Assembly: GCA_947302655.1 (NCBI GenBank)
Contig: CAMYVW010000002.1
Coordinates: 62,001 to 126,000, forward strand
DNA from: an uncultured Mycoplasmatota bacterium
GTDB taxonomy: Bacteria > Bacillota_I > Bacilli_A > RF39 > UBA660
DNA length: 64,000 nt
Direction: 5' to 3'
Within the stretch, counting starts at the first letter, position 1, and the number at the start of each line of letters is the position of its first letter. Below the pieces are notes generated by a model. That model was not told the origin of the DNA, ran no database searches, and saw only the letters and a list, made by a program, of their open reading frames with translations. Below are positions 1 to 8,410 of this stretch, piece by piece. A program made the position numbers and the translations under genes.

Positions 1-2307
1 CTTGAATATAATCCTAAAGGTATATTTTTAGATGAAAAAAGTGAATTTGCTATAAATAGAAATTTTTCATTACCTCAATTTAAAGTTCAACAAGATCAAC
101 AATTTTTACAAATTTCAACTAGTTACTTTGTTTTAACATATAGAAAAGAAGCTCCTTTTCAAGGTGCTAAATTTGCTCCTGATTCAAATCTAAAGGTTAC
201 TCTTGTTAACACTGATAAGTGTTGGTATTTTAATCATCCTGAAGCGAGAAATTTTGGAGGAAGTGCTATTTCTTTAGATGCTAACGGAGTTAATACTAAA
301 TTAAGTAGAGGTTTATATTCAACAGATGGTTTTGCATCTATTGATGATTCTGATTCTCTTATTTTTGATGAAGATAATTATCTTAAAAAGAATGAAAATC
401 CACATACTGATATATATTTATTTATGTACAGAAGAGATTTTGGTTTATGTTTAAAAGACTATTTTGAACTTACTGGTAAACCAGCACTAATTCCTAGATA
501 TGCTCTTGGTATATGGTGGAATCGTGAAAAAATATATAATGATCACGATATAAAAAGAATTATTTTAACTTTTAATAAGTATAAAATTCCACTTTCTGTT
601 GTACTTCTTACTGATTTTTGGCATATAAAAGATGCTAGAAATCTAGATAAGTATAAGACAGGATTTACATTTAACCCTGGATTATTTCCTGATCCATTTG
701 ATTTTACAAATTATCTTCATGATAGAGGAGTAAGAATTGGAGTATCACTAGATCCATATGAAGGAATATATCCACATGAATTTTTATATAAAGATGTTAA
801 AAATGAACTGGGTATTGAAGATGAGAAAAATAAAGTTATTCCATTTAATGTATTTGATAAAAATTTAGTAAAAGTATATTTTACAAAACTAATATCTAAA
901 TTAACTAATGATGGAGTGGATTTTTTCTGGATAGATTATAAAAAAGATTTAACTACATTAAAAGCACTAAATTATTATCATTATTCAAACTTATTTACAA
1001 AGTCAAATAATAGACCTTTAATTTTATCAAGAAATACTATGAAAGCTGCTCATAGGTATCCTGTTCATTATTCCGGTGAAACAATTGTTTCATGGGATAC
1101 ACTAAATTATTTACCAAGCTTTAATGCTAGTGCAAGTAATATAGGACTTTCTTGGTGGAGTCATGATGTTGGCGGATTTAAAGAAGGTATAGAAGATAGT
1201 GAACTATACATGAGATATGTTCAGTTCGCATGTTTTTCTCCTATATTTAGATTTGCTGCTAAAAGAGGTCCATATTATAAAAGAGAACCATGGCTTTGGG
1301 ATGTAAAGACATTTAATATTGTTAAAGATTATTGTTCTTTAAGACAAAGGCTTATTCCATATTTATATGCTGAAGGTTATAAATATTCATCAACTGGTCT
1401 TCCTTTAATTCAACCACTATATTATACATATCCAGAAATATATGATGAACCTTTATATAAAAATGAATATTATTTTGGAACCGAACTTTTTGTTGCTCCA
1501 ATTACACGAAAAAAAGATGAAATCATGAACCGTGTTGTTCAAAGAATATATTTACCAAAAGGTATTTGGTATGATTTTGGAACCGGAAAGAAATTCCCTG
1601 GTAATAAAAGATATATAGCTTTTTATAAAGATGAGGATTACCCAGTATTTGCAAAAGCAGGGTCAATTATTCCGCTTGCTTTCTTTGATAAAAATATAAA
1701 TGTATCTAATATTCCATCAAAGATGGAAATACATATTTTTCCAGGAGAAAGTAATACATATAAACTTTATGAAGATGATGGTGTAACTAAACTTTATGAA
1801 AAAGGTTATTATACAGTTACAACTATAGATTATAATTACATGCAAAATAACTATACTGTAATTATAAGACCTACTGAAGGTAAAAATGGTATTTTACCTG
1901 AAACAAGAGATTATCTAATAAGATTTAGAAATACAAGAACAGCTGATGATGTTGTTGTATATCTTGATAATAAAGTAGCTGATTTTAAATATGAAACTTA
2001 TCAAGATGATACTGATTTTATTGTTCATTTAAAGGATGCTCCAACAACAAAACAAATAACAGTTAACTGTAAAGGAAAAGATATTGAAATAGATGCTGTA
2101 CGTATCATAAATGAAGATATTAATTCCATTATTAGTGATTTAATGATAGAAACATCATTAAAAGAAAGAATTGCTGCTATTGTCTTTAGTAAAGATTTAT
2201 CTATTAGAAAGAAACGTATTATGATACGTAAACTTAAGAGTAATGGATTATCTCCAATGTTCGTTAGAATGTTTTTAAATCTTTTAGAATATATATCACA
2301 GCTATAA
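1..2307 (+). CDS. Glycoside hydrolase family 31 (alpha-glucosidase/xylosidase type), 5' truncated
   Basis: The frame is open from base 1, so the gene begins outside the window; the internal ATG at 424 is not its start. Family GH31 enzymes are retaining exo-alpha-glycosidases with a TIM barrel followed by beta domains. The N-terminal beta domain ends with a GLYSTDGFASIDDS-type GH31 motif. The catalytic aspartates are probably those in FFWIDYKKD (nucleophile) and SWWSHDVGGF (acid/base). The C-terminal part is a beta domain typical of the family, ending in a short helical tail. No signal peptide can be judged because the start is missing. Substrate specificity is not readable; the lack of the canonical DMNE nucleophile context argues against a classic maltase. 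Confidence 0.9.
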   Translation, partial: LEYNPKGIFLDEKSEFAINRNFSLPQFKVQQDQQFLQISTSYFVLTYRKEAPFQGAKFAPDSNLKVTLVNTDKCWYFNHPEARNFGGSAISLDANGVNTKLSRGLYSTDGFASIDDSDSLIFDEDNYLKKNENPHTDIYLFMYRRDFGLCLKDYFELTGKPALIPRYALGIWWNREKIYNDHDIKRIILTFNKYKIPLSVVLLTDFWHIKDARNLDKYKTGFTFNPGLFPDPFDFTNYLHDRGVRIGVSLDPYEGIYPHEFLYKDVKNELGIEDEKNKVIPFNVFDKNLVKVYFTKLISKLTNDGVDFFWIDYKKDLTTLKALNYYHYSNLFTKSNNRPLILSRNTMKAAHRYPVHYSGETIVSWDTLNYLPSFNASASNIGLSWWSHDVGGFKEGIEDSELYMRYVQFACFSPIFRFAAKRGPYYKREPWLWDVKTFNIVKDYCSLRQRLIPYLYAEGYKYSSTGLPLIQPLYYTYPEIYDEPLYKNEYYFGTELFVAPITRKKDEIMNRVVQRIYLPKGIWYDFGTGKKFPGNKRYIAFYKDEDYPVFAKAGSIIPLAFFDKNINVSNIPSKMEIHIFPGESNTYKLYEDDGVTKLYEKGYYTVTTIDYNYMQNNYTVIIRPTEGKNGILPETRDYLIRFRNTRTADDVVVYLDNKVADFKYETYQDDTDFIVHLKDAPTTKQITVNCKGKDIEIDAVRIINEDINSIISDLMIETSLKERIAAIVFSKDLSIRKKRIMIRKLKSNGLSPMFVRMFLNLLEYISQL

Positions 2308-2314
2308 TTATTAC

Positions 2315-2343
2315 TTGATTATAATACTGAGATTTAATATAAT
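2315..2343 (+). promoter_or_regulatory. Sigma-A promoter of the leucine T-box/leuS operon
   Basis: TTGATT at 2315-2320 and TATAAT at 2338-2343 are separated by 17 bp, a consensus housekeeping geometry. Transcription would begin near 2350, just before T-box Stem I. Confidence 0.75.
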
Positions 2344-2349
2344 ACTTTT

Positions 2350-2540
2350 AAGCAGTTGAAAAAAGAGTAGTAATAATGATTGTTTTTTAGTAGAGAGTTA
2401 ACGTTTGGTGAGAGTTAATAAAACATAATTATGAACTTGCTTTTGGATGTGATGGGTTTATTTCCCTTATAAAATATTAAAGAAGTAATTAAGGTGGTAC
2501 CACGATATTATTCGTCCTTTGGTATCCACCTTTTTTTATT
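2350..2540 (+). promoter_or_regulatory. T-box leader, leucine specific (specifier CTT)
   Basis: This is a tRNA-sensing leader for leuS. The T-box sequence AAGGTGGTACCACG lies at 2491-2504. The upstream arm has the AGAGAG...GGTGAGAG distal Stem I elements. The candidate specifier is CTT (Leu) in ATGAACTTGCTTTTGG near 2440, matching the usual GAA-codon-GC/AC context. A competing terminator pairs AAGGTGGTACCA with TGGTATCCACCTTT near 2519-2533, followed by a T tract. Uncharged tRNA-Leu should favour read-through into the membrane-protein gene and leuS. Confidence 0.9.
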
Positions 2541-2560
2541 TATAAAAGGAAGTGTTAATA

Positions 2561-2944
2561 ATGGAGAAGATATTATTTAATATTTTATTTTTCTTTATTC
2601 TTATGTTTGTAATCTTTTTTGTAGATTACTATTTTGTTATGAGAAAAAAACTCAAAGGTAAAGGAAAAAGAAAAAAAGAAGATATCATGGAGATTAATTA
2701 TTTAGTTGGTAAGTTTAAACTTGATAAAAGTAAACTTCATTATAAACCTATAGCTTTATGGTGCGCACTTATTAATGCTTTTATTATGTCTTTTGTAGCA
2801 ACAGTTGTTTATAATATTAAACTTCATAGAGCATGGCAATTATTAATAGCTTTTGTCCTCTTATTTGCTCTCATATATTCAATATATGAAATTTATGGAA
2901 GACATTTATTAAGAAAAGAAAAGAGGAATAATAAAAATGAGTAA
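2561..2944 (+). CDS. Small three-helix membrane protein, first gene of the leuS T-box operon
   Basis: A 127-residue protein of unknown function. It has one N-terminal hydrophobic helix (about residues 3-25), a very basic loop (RKKLKGKGKRKK), then two further hydrophobic helices after a conserved-looking FKLDKSKLHYKP segment. The topology loosely recalls the DUF106/EMC3 type, but I cannot confirm membership. The ATG at 2561 is preferred over the GTG at 2552 because the latter abuts the AAAGGAAG ribosome site. It overlaps leuS by 8 bp, so translation is probably coupled, and it lies downstream of the leucine T-box. Confidence 0.75.
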   Translation: MEKILFNILFFFILMFVIFFVDYYFVMRKKLKGKGKRKKEDIMEINYLVGKFKLDKSKLHYKPIALWCALINAFIMSFVATVVYNIKLHRAWQLLIAFVLLFALIYSIYEIYGRHLLRKEKRNNKNE

Positions 2945-5351
2945 TTATACTGAAATAGAAAAGAAATGGCAAAATTATTGGGATGAACATAAAACATTTA
3001 AAACTGATGGTTATGATTTTTCTAAACCAAAGTTTTATGCCCTTGATATGTTTCCTTATCCATCTGGTGTAGGACTTCATGCAGGTCACCCAGAAGGATA
3101 TACTGCAACTGATGTTGTATGTCGTATGAAACGAATGCAAGGATTTAATGTACTTCATCCAATGGGATATGATTCATTTGGACTTCCAGCAGAGCAGTAT
3201 GCAATCTCTACAGGAAACCATCCAGCAATCTTTACAAATGAAAATATTAAAACATTTAGAGAACAGTTAAAATCTCTTGGTTTTAGTTATGACTGGGATA
3301 GGGAAATATCAACAAGTGATCCAGAGTACTATAAATGGACTCAGTGGATTTTTAAAAGATTATTTGAAGATGGCTATGCTAAATATATTGATATGCCTGT
3401 AAACTGGTGTGAAGAACTTGGTACTGTTTTATCTAATGATGAAGTAATAGATGGTAAATCAGAACGTGGTGGTTATCCTGTTATTAGAAAGAACATGAAG
3501 CAGTGGGTTATTGATATACCTAAATATGCTGAAAAATTATTATCAGGTTTAGATCAGCTTGACTGGCCAGAATCAACAAAAGAAATTCAAAGAAACTGGA
3601 TTGGTAAGTCAACTGGTGTTGAAGTTAAATTTGATATTGTTGGTGGAGGGTCATTTAAAATTTATACAACATGTATAGAAACTATATATGGTATTACATT
3701 TATGGTGCTTGCTCCTGAAAATCCTTTAGTAGATGAACTAAAGGACAGAATTAATAACTGGGATGAAGTTGTTAAATATAGAGAAGAAACTGCTAAAAAG
3801 AGCGATATTGACAGAACTGAATTAAATAAAGATAAAAATGGTGTATGTTTGGATGGTATTTTAGCTATAAATCCAGTTAATGGTAAAGAAGTTCCAGTTT
3901 ATTTAGGTGATTTTGTATTAGCAAGTTATGGAACTGGTGCTGTTATGGCTGTTCCATCACATGACCAAAGAGATTTTGAATATGCTGTTAAATATAATAT
4001 TCCTATGATTCAAGTAATTGAAGGTAAAGATGTATCTGAATCTGCATTTGAAAAAGGGGATTACTTAGGAAAAGGATGTAAATTAATTAATAGTGAAGAA
4101 TTTACTGGTTTAACAGTTGAAGAAGCTAAAAAAGCTATAACTAAAAAATTAGTTGATATGGGTTATGGTGAAGAAAAAACAAATTATAGATTAAGAGAAT
4201 GGATTTTTGCTCGTCAAAGATATTGGGGAGAACCTGTTCCTATAATTCATCTAGAAGATGGAAGAAGTATTGCTTTATCTGATGATGATTTACCTTTAAT
4301 TCTTCCAACACTAGAAGACTATAAAGGTCATGGAGGAAATGCTCCACTTGAAAATGATCCATCTTGGGTAAATGTTGAAGTTGATGGAGTAAAGGGTAGA
4401 AGAGAAACATCAACAATGCCAGGTTCTGCTGGATCAAGTTGGTATTTCTTAAGATATATTGATCCACATAATGATAAGTGTTTTGCTGATCCAGAGCTAC
4501 TTAAACACTGGATGCCAGTAGATTTATATGTTGGTGGACCAGAACATGCTGTTGGTCACTTACTATATTCAAGAATGTGGAATGAGTATTTATATGATAA
4601 GGGATTAGTATATACAAAAGAACCATTTAAAAAATTAGTTCATCAAGGAATGATACTAGGTTCTAATGGTTTAAAAATGGGTAAGAGATTCCCAGAATAT
4701 TGTGTTAATCCATCTGATGTAATAAGAGATTTTGGAGCCGATACTTTAAGACTATATGAAATGTTTATGGGACCACTTGATGCCGATAAACCATGGAATG
4801 ATGATGCTGTTGTTGGTGCTAAAAAATTTATTGATAGAGTCTTTAGACTTTATACTGAAGAAAACAAAATCAAAGAAGAAGAAAATAAAAATCTTGAAAA
4901 GATTTATCATCAAACTGTAAAAAAAGTTACTGAAGACTATGAATCACTAAATATTAATACAGCAATTTCTCAAATGATGATATTTATTAATGCAGTTCAA
5001 AAAGAAAATATTTATCCAAGAGAGTATGCTGAAGGTTTTGTTAAGTTATTAAATCCATTATGTCCACATATTACAGAAGAAATTTGGGAAAGGTTAGGGC
5101 ATAATGAATCAATAGCTTATGAACCATGGCCTATATATGATATTGAAAAAACAATTGATGATAATATTACTATTGGTGTTCAAGTAAATGGTAAATTAAG
5201 AGGAACTATAGATATTAAGAAAGATGCTCCTAAAGAAGAAGTAGAGGAGTTAGCTAAAGCTAATGAAAACGTTAAAAAGTTTACTGAAGGTTTAGAGATA
5301 GTTAAAGTAATTGTTGTTCCAAATAAAATTGTTAATATTGTTGTAAAATAA
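2937..5351 (+). CDS. leuS: Leucyl-tRNA synthetase
   Basis: Charges tRNA-Leu. At 804 residues it has the normal bacterial length. The class I HIGH element is HAGH in YPSGVGLHAGHPEGY near residue 45. The KMSKS loop reads KMGKR near residue 580, followed by VNPSDVIRDFGADTLRLYEMFMGP. The CP1 editing domain contains GTGAVMAVPSHDQRDFEYA with the editing aspartate. Its threonine-rich stretch reads TTCIETIYG rather than the common TTRPDTLFG. The C-terminal tRNA-binding domain is complete. Expression is set by the leucine T-box upstream, and the gene ends at a strong terminator. Confidence 0.97.
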   Translation: MSNYTEIEKKWQNYWDEHKTFKTDGYDFSKPKFYALDMFPYPSGVGLHAGHPEGYTATDVVCRMKRMQGFNVLHPMGYDSFGLPAEQYAISTGNHPAIFTNENIKTFREQLKSLGFSYDWDREISTSDPEYYKWTQWIFKRLFEDGYAKYIDMPVNWCEELGTVLSNDEVIDGKSERGGYPVIRKNMKQWVIDIPKYAEKLLSGLDQLDWPESTKEIQRNWIGKSTGVEVKFDIVGGGSFKIYTTCIETIYGITFMVLAPENPLVDELKDRINNWDEVVKYREETAKKSDIDRTELNKDKNGVCLDGILAINPVNGKEVPVYLGDFVLASYGTGAVMAVPSHDQRDFEYAVKYNIPMIQVIEGKDVSESAFEKGDYLGKGCKLINSEEFTGLTVEEAKKAITKKLVDMGYGEEKTNYRLREWIFARQRYWGEPVPIIHLEDGRSIALSDDDLPLILPTLEDYKGHGGNAPLENDPSWVNVEVDGVKGRRETSTMPGSAGSSWYFLRYIDPHNDKCFADPELLKHWMPVDLYVGGPEHAVGHLLYSRMWNEYLYDKGLVYTKEPFKKLVHQGMILGSNGLKMGKRFPEYCVNPSDVIRDFGADTLRLYEMFMGPLDADKPWNDDAVVGAKKFIDRVFRLYTEENKIKEEENKNLEKIYHQTVKKVTEDYESLNINTAISQMMIFINAVQKENIYPREYAEGFVKLLNPLCPHITEEIWERLGHNESIAYEPWPIYDIEKTIDDNITIGVQVNGKLRGTIDIKKDAPKEEVEELAKANENVKKFTEGLEIVKVIVVPNKIVNIVVK

Positions 5352-5353
5352 AA

Positions 5354-5378
5354 AAAGAAGCAAATTGCTTCTTTTTTT
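5354..5378. terminator. Intrinsic terminator of leuS, probably bidirectional
   Basis: AAAGAAGC and GCTTCTTT form an 8-bp stem around a 5-nt loop, followed by a T tract on the plus strand. An A tract on the left allows it to serve the convergent minus-strand gene as well. Confidence 0.85.
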
Positions 5379-5649
5379 ATTCATCTTCCCATTCATAGTA
5401 ATAGCAATATGGATATCCACTTCTAATTCCAATAGAACAAACTACTTTTCTTACTTTTAATGGAGCATTAGAACTTAGTATGCAATATAAAATAATTGTT
5501 ATTACAACAGCTATAGGGATTAACCATATTGGATTATTTCCCATTCTTTGATCTCTTGAACAGTTGGGGCATACCTTTGCATTTATATCTATTTCACTTT
5601 GACAGTATTTACATTTTTTAACACTTTTAATGCCATTTTTATTATTCAT
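5377..5649 (-). CDS. Zinc-ribbon membrane protein (90 aa)
   Basis: Function unknown. The N terminus carries a zinc ribbon with two knuckles, CKYC and CPNC, separated by 12 residues (about residues 13-31). One membrane helix follows (about residues 43-61), then a short tail with two more cysteines and a YYYEWEDE end. This places the zinc ribbon in the cytoplasm and a short tail outside. It is last of three minus-strand genes with the same layout and follows the middle one by 3 bp, so they probably form an operon. Confidence 0.75.
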   Translation of the reverse strand: MNNKNGIKSVKKCKYCQSEIDINAKVCPNCSRDQRMGNNPIWLIPIAVVITIILYCILSSNAPLKVRKVVCSIGIRSGYPYCYYYEWEDE

Positions 5650-5652
5650 ACG

Positions 5653-6321
5653 TTAATCCCATCCTAAATTTCTTTGTGTTTTCTTATACAGTTTTGCTAC
5701 ATTACTGTCAAGTTCGCTTAATTTTTCTGAGAATGATGTTAAGCTTCCTTTAGGGTTTATTGCTAGTTCCATAAATTCTATATATACATCGTAGAATTCT
5801 TCTAAATCCTCATGTATATCCTTATATTTTTTTGGCGCTTTTCTCATTTTTGAGTATAATTTGTCAACTTCCATAATGTTTTCTTCTAAATTTAGAATAT
5901 TCATATTAAAAAATGGATCGTCATATAATGCAGTGATTGAATCGTTAAAGTCATCATTAAATATACCATCTATCATAGTATATTTATCAGTTTTTTCATC
6001 TCTTTCTTTATATATTGAGTTATACCAAACTGATTTACATGTATTTAAAACATCCTCTGCATCAGTTGCGCCATCTACCATAAGTTCTGTTATTTCTTCA
6101 TAATTTTCTATATATCTAGTTTCTTTATTTTTCTCAAGTGCTATGAATAATAATGCACCTGCAGCTATTAGAATTACTCCAATTATTGATATTATTATTG
6201 GAATCTTTCTTTTTTTCTTTTTCTTTTTTTCAATTATTTCATTAGTGCATCCACACTTCGGACAAGCATCCGCTTTTTCACTAATTTTTTCTCCACATTC
6301 CTTACATTTAACTAGTGCCAT
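5653..6321 (-). CDS. Zinc-ribbon membrane protein with extracytoplasmic helical domain (222 aa)
   Basis: Function unknown. An N-terminal zinc ribbon (CKEC...CPKCGC, about residues 7-26) is followed by a lysine-rich stop-transfer segment, one membrane helix (about residues 39-61) and a roughly 150-residue, mostly helical, charged extracytoplasmic domain. The design matches its two neighbours, so a shared family of membrane-tethered sensors or scaffold proteins is likely, but no ligand is evident. Confidence 0.8.
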   Translation of the reverse strand: MALVKCKECGEKISEKADACPKCGCTNEIIEKKKKKKRKIPIIISIIGVILIAAGALLFIALEKNKETRYIENYEEITELMVDGATDAEDVLNTCKSVWYNSIYKERDEKTDKYTMIDGIFNDDFNDSITALYDDPFFNMNILNLEENIMEVDKLYSKMRKAPKKYKDIHEDLEEFYDVYIEFMELAINPKGSLTSFSEKLSELDSNVAKLYKKTQRNLGWD

Positions 6322-6334
6322 ATTTTACTCCTTA

Positions 6335-6799
6335 TTACCAACTTGTTATTTCATGGAAGTCACAGTGATCTGCTTTTGCATCAGTAAATAAACCAATAGC
6401 TTTAAACTTCCATGTTTCATTTGCTAATAGATTATTTGTATTATCTAGTGCAGTTCCTATGTTGTTTCCTGCTTTATCGTAGCACACAAATTCAATTTGT
6501 ACGTATGAATATTCTTTATCTTTTAGATTTTTAACAGTTCCTTCAACATAGTAATTATATCCGTCACTATATTGTTTTGTTATTTCGTGAGAAAAACTTT
6601 CCTTCTTTTCTTTTTCAATTTCATCTGCTGCGTCACTTAATAGTTTTGAACACCCAACAATAATAAGTATTGTTCCAATAACTAAACCTAATAATTTTAC
6701 TATTATTGGTGATCCAAGTTTACCTCCACATTTAGGACATGATTTTGCACTTTTTGCAACGTCATTACCACAGTGCTTACATTTTTTTAGTTTTGCCAT
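6335..6799 (-). CDS. Zinc-ribbon membrane protein with FxLYD-type domain (154 aa)
   Basis: First gene of the zinc-ribbon trio, with a good AAAGGAG ribosome site. It has an N-terminal zinc ribbon (CKHCG...CPKCGG, residues 7-25), one membrane helix (about residues 32-50), then a beta-rich extracytoplasmic domain. The pattern YYVEGTVKNLKDKEYSYVQI...YDKAGN...ANETWKFK is typical of the FxLYD domain, which is common in secreted or membrane-anchored Bacillota proteins. Cellular role unknown. Confidence 0.8.
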   Translation of the reverse strand: MAKLKKCKHCGNDVAKSAKSCPKCGGKLGSPIIVKLLGLVIGTILIIVGCSKLLSDAADEIEKEKKESFSHEITKQYSDGYNYYVEGTVKNLKDKEYSYVQIEFVCYDKAGNNIGTALDNTNNLLANETWKFKAIGLFTDAKADHCDFHEITSW

Positions 6800-6910
6800 T
6801 TAAGCTATACTCCTTTCTTATTTTAAAAATAGCATAAAATTATCTTGCAGTAAATAGTTCGTGTGAATATTTTGACACAATTTGTATCATACTTTTAATA
6901 GGTGATATTA

Positions 6911-7210
6911 ATGAAAATGCAGTTTGATTCATTAAAAGACTTACTTGTTTTTAATATTAAGTATTATAGATATCTAAATAACATGTCTCAAGAACTACTT
7001 GCAGAGCTTTGTTCTTTTTCTCCAAGATATATGACAGACATTGAAAGGGGACTACACTGTCCAACTATAAATAAGATAGAAGAAATAGCTAAAGTATTAA
7101 AGTTAGAAGCTTATGAATTATTTCAAAATCCATTAAGGGATAAAAAAATTATTGATTTAATGAATAAATCAAGACAATATAATCAGAAAATAAAAAAAGT
7201 AGAAATCTAA
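6911..7210 (+). CDS. XRE-family helix-turn-helix regulator
   Basis: A 99-residue Cro/CI-type DNA-binding protein. The helix-turn-helix lies in NNMSQELLAELCSFSPRYMTDIERG (about residues 25-50), followed by PTINKIEEIAKVLKLEAYELF, the usual closing helices of this family. The ATG at 6911 is chosen over the GTG at 6902 because GGTGAT at 6901-6906 serves as ribosome site. There is no ligand domain. It is divergent from the zinc-ribbon trio and may regulate it, but that is inferred only from position. Confidence 0.88.
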   Translation: MKMQFDSLKDLLVFNIKYYRYLNNMSQELLAELCSFSPRYMTDIERGLHCPTINKIEEIAKVLKLEAYELFQNPLRDKKIIDLMNKSRQYNQKIKKVEI

Positions 7211-7228
7211 ATTTCTACTTTTTTATTT
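7192..7228. terminator. Bidirectional terminator shared by two convergent genes
   Basis: The arms AAAAAGTAGAAAT and ATTTCTACTTTTT flank CTAA and include the stop codons of both converging genes. As a result both proteins end in the same five residues (KKVEI). The hairpin has a T tract on each strand. Confidence 0.8.
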
Positions 7229-8001
7229 TTTCTTTCTTTTTTTCTAATTCGTTTAGCAGCTTTTTCTTGAGCAACCTTAATTCTAAGCTCTCTTTCACTT
7301 TTTAAACGAACATAAATGCTTTCAACTGTATCAACAGCATTAGATTTAATAAGTGCTCCAGTGATATTTCCTTGAAGTTTTGAATATGGTTTTAAATTAT
7401 CTACTGAATCAAATTCAAACATTATTCTGTCCTCATAATCAATGTTTAATTTTTCTAAACCAGCTTCATATTCATGTTGTTGATTAATGTATTTTCCATA
7501 TGCAAAAAAATATGGTTCATTTTTTTGATCAAATTTTGCATATTTATAATCCCATACATTATTTTTATCATCATCTTTATAGTATATATCTTTTCTAACC
7601 ATGTCATTATATATAACTATTTGTGACTTTGCATTATATTCATTATCATAGTTGTCTGTAGTACTTATGTATGGTCTAATCATTTCAAGTAAAGTTTGAT
7701 TTTTTTTAATAACTATCTTAGCAAAAGTAAATTCTTTTTCTTCAAATAGTGATGTTCCAATAAAACTTATAACAACATTTCCTTCATTATCTCTAACATA
7801 TGTTTTATAAATACTTTCATCATCTATTTCACATGTTAGTAAGTTCGTATAATCTAGATTAACAAAGTATTCAACAACATCAGAAATCATCGGATGATTT
7901 GTTAATGCATCTTTATTTTCAAGTTCATCACGTCTTTTACATCTAGGATCAAATTTTCCTAGCTCTTTTAATATACATTCAGTTACATTAGTTCTTTCCA
8001 T
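7207..8001 (-). CDS. Hypothetical cytoplasmic protein (264 aa)
   Basis: Function not recognised. It is a soluble, charged protein without signal peptide or membrane helix, ending in a strongly basic helix (KSERELRIKVAQEKAAKRIRK-like) that could bind nucleic acid or ribosomes. An N-terminal CxRR-type stretch (DPRCKRRDE) is present. The ATG at 8001 is preferred because AAGGAG precedes it; the longer reading frame would start inside the leader. It has its own promoter about 80 bp upstream and overlaps the convergent regulator gene by 4 bp. Confidence 0.65.
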   Translation of the reverse strand: MERTNVTECILKELGKFDPRCKRRDELENKDALTNHPMISDVVEYFVNLDYTNLLTCEIDDESIYKTYVRDNEGNVVISFIGTSLFEEKEFTFAKIVIKKNQTLLEMIRPYISTTDNYDNEYNAKSQIVIYNDMVRKDIYYKDDDKNNVWDYKYAKFDQKNEPYFFAYGKYINQQHEYEAGLEKLNIDYEDRIMFEFDSVDNLKPYSKLQGNITGALIKSNAVDTVESIYVRLKSERELRIKVAQEKAAKRIRKKERKNKKVEI

Positions 8002-8019
8002 TTTATCATACTCCTTATG

Positions 8020-8033
8020 TGTTTCATGAAACA
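8020..8033. repeat. 14-bp perfect palindrome in the leader of the 264-aa hypothetical gene
   Basis: TGTTTCATGAAACA is a perfect inverted repeat in the transcribed leader, just upstream of the ribosome site. It equals a parS centromere site lacking its two central bases. It may instead be an operator. Confidence 0.5.
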
Positions 8034-8083
8034 TTTTATTGTTACGGAAACTGAATTATTACATTATTTGATGTGGTTGAATT

Positions 8084-8111
8084 ATTATATCATTTTTAAT
8101 GTTATTGTAAA
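8084..8111 (-). promoter_or_regulatory. Promoter of the 264-aa hypothetical gene
   Basis: On the minus strand, TTTACA (8106-8111) and TATAAT (8084-8089) are separated by 16 bp. Confidence 0.6.
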
Positions 8112-8183
8112 GTACTATTTTAATTTATTTTCGACATTTTTTAAAATAATAATGATGTATATATATAAAGGGTGAAATTAAAT

Positions 8184-8354
8184 ATGAAAGTAAAACTTTT
8201 TGATGAAGTGCATGAAAAAGATTTAGAAGAACAAATAAATAATTTTTTATATGATAACGATATTAATGTTATTGATATAAAATTTCAAGTATCTGTATCG
8301 GTATCTGGAGAAGATCAAATATATTGTTTTTCAGCAATGATCATATATACATAA
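8184..8354 (+). CDS. cse60: Cse60-like small sporulation-associated protein
   Basis: A 56-residue protein beginning MKVKLFDEVHEKDLEEQINNFL and ending EDQIYCFSAMIIYT. The opening KVK.FDE.HEKDLE and the closing EEQIYCFSAMI are hallmarks, as I recall them, of B. subtilis Cse60, a sigma-E-controlled protein of unknown biochemical role. The ATG at 8184 is used because AAAGGGTGA lies just upstream; the GTG at 8172 sits inside that site. A terminator hairpin begins at its stop codon, so it is monocistronic. Confidence 0.8.
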   Translation: MKVKLFDEVHEKDLEEQINNFLYDNDINVIDIKFQVSVSVSGEDQIYCFSAMIIYT

Positions 8355-8381
8355 AGTATGACTAGTAAGTCATACTTTTTT
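8354..8381 (+). terminator. Terminator of the cse60-like gene
   Basis: A 10-bp perfect stem (AAGTATGACT with AGTCATACTT) and a 4-nt loop, followed by a run of T. Confidence 0.85.
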
Positions 8382-8410
8382 GCTATATAATAGTGATATT
8401 GATTTTTGTA

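Noticed and set aside
424-2307. GH31 gene starting at ATG 424
   Set aside because: The frame is open and homologous to GH31 back to base 1, so this is an internal methionine.
8020-8033. True parS centromere site
   Set aside because: The central CG is missing, which changes half-site spacing; reported only as a curiosity.
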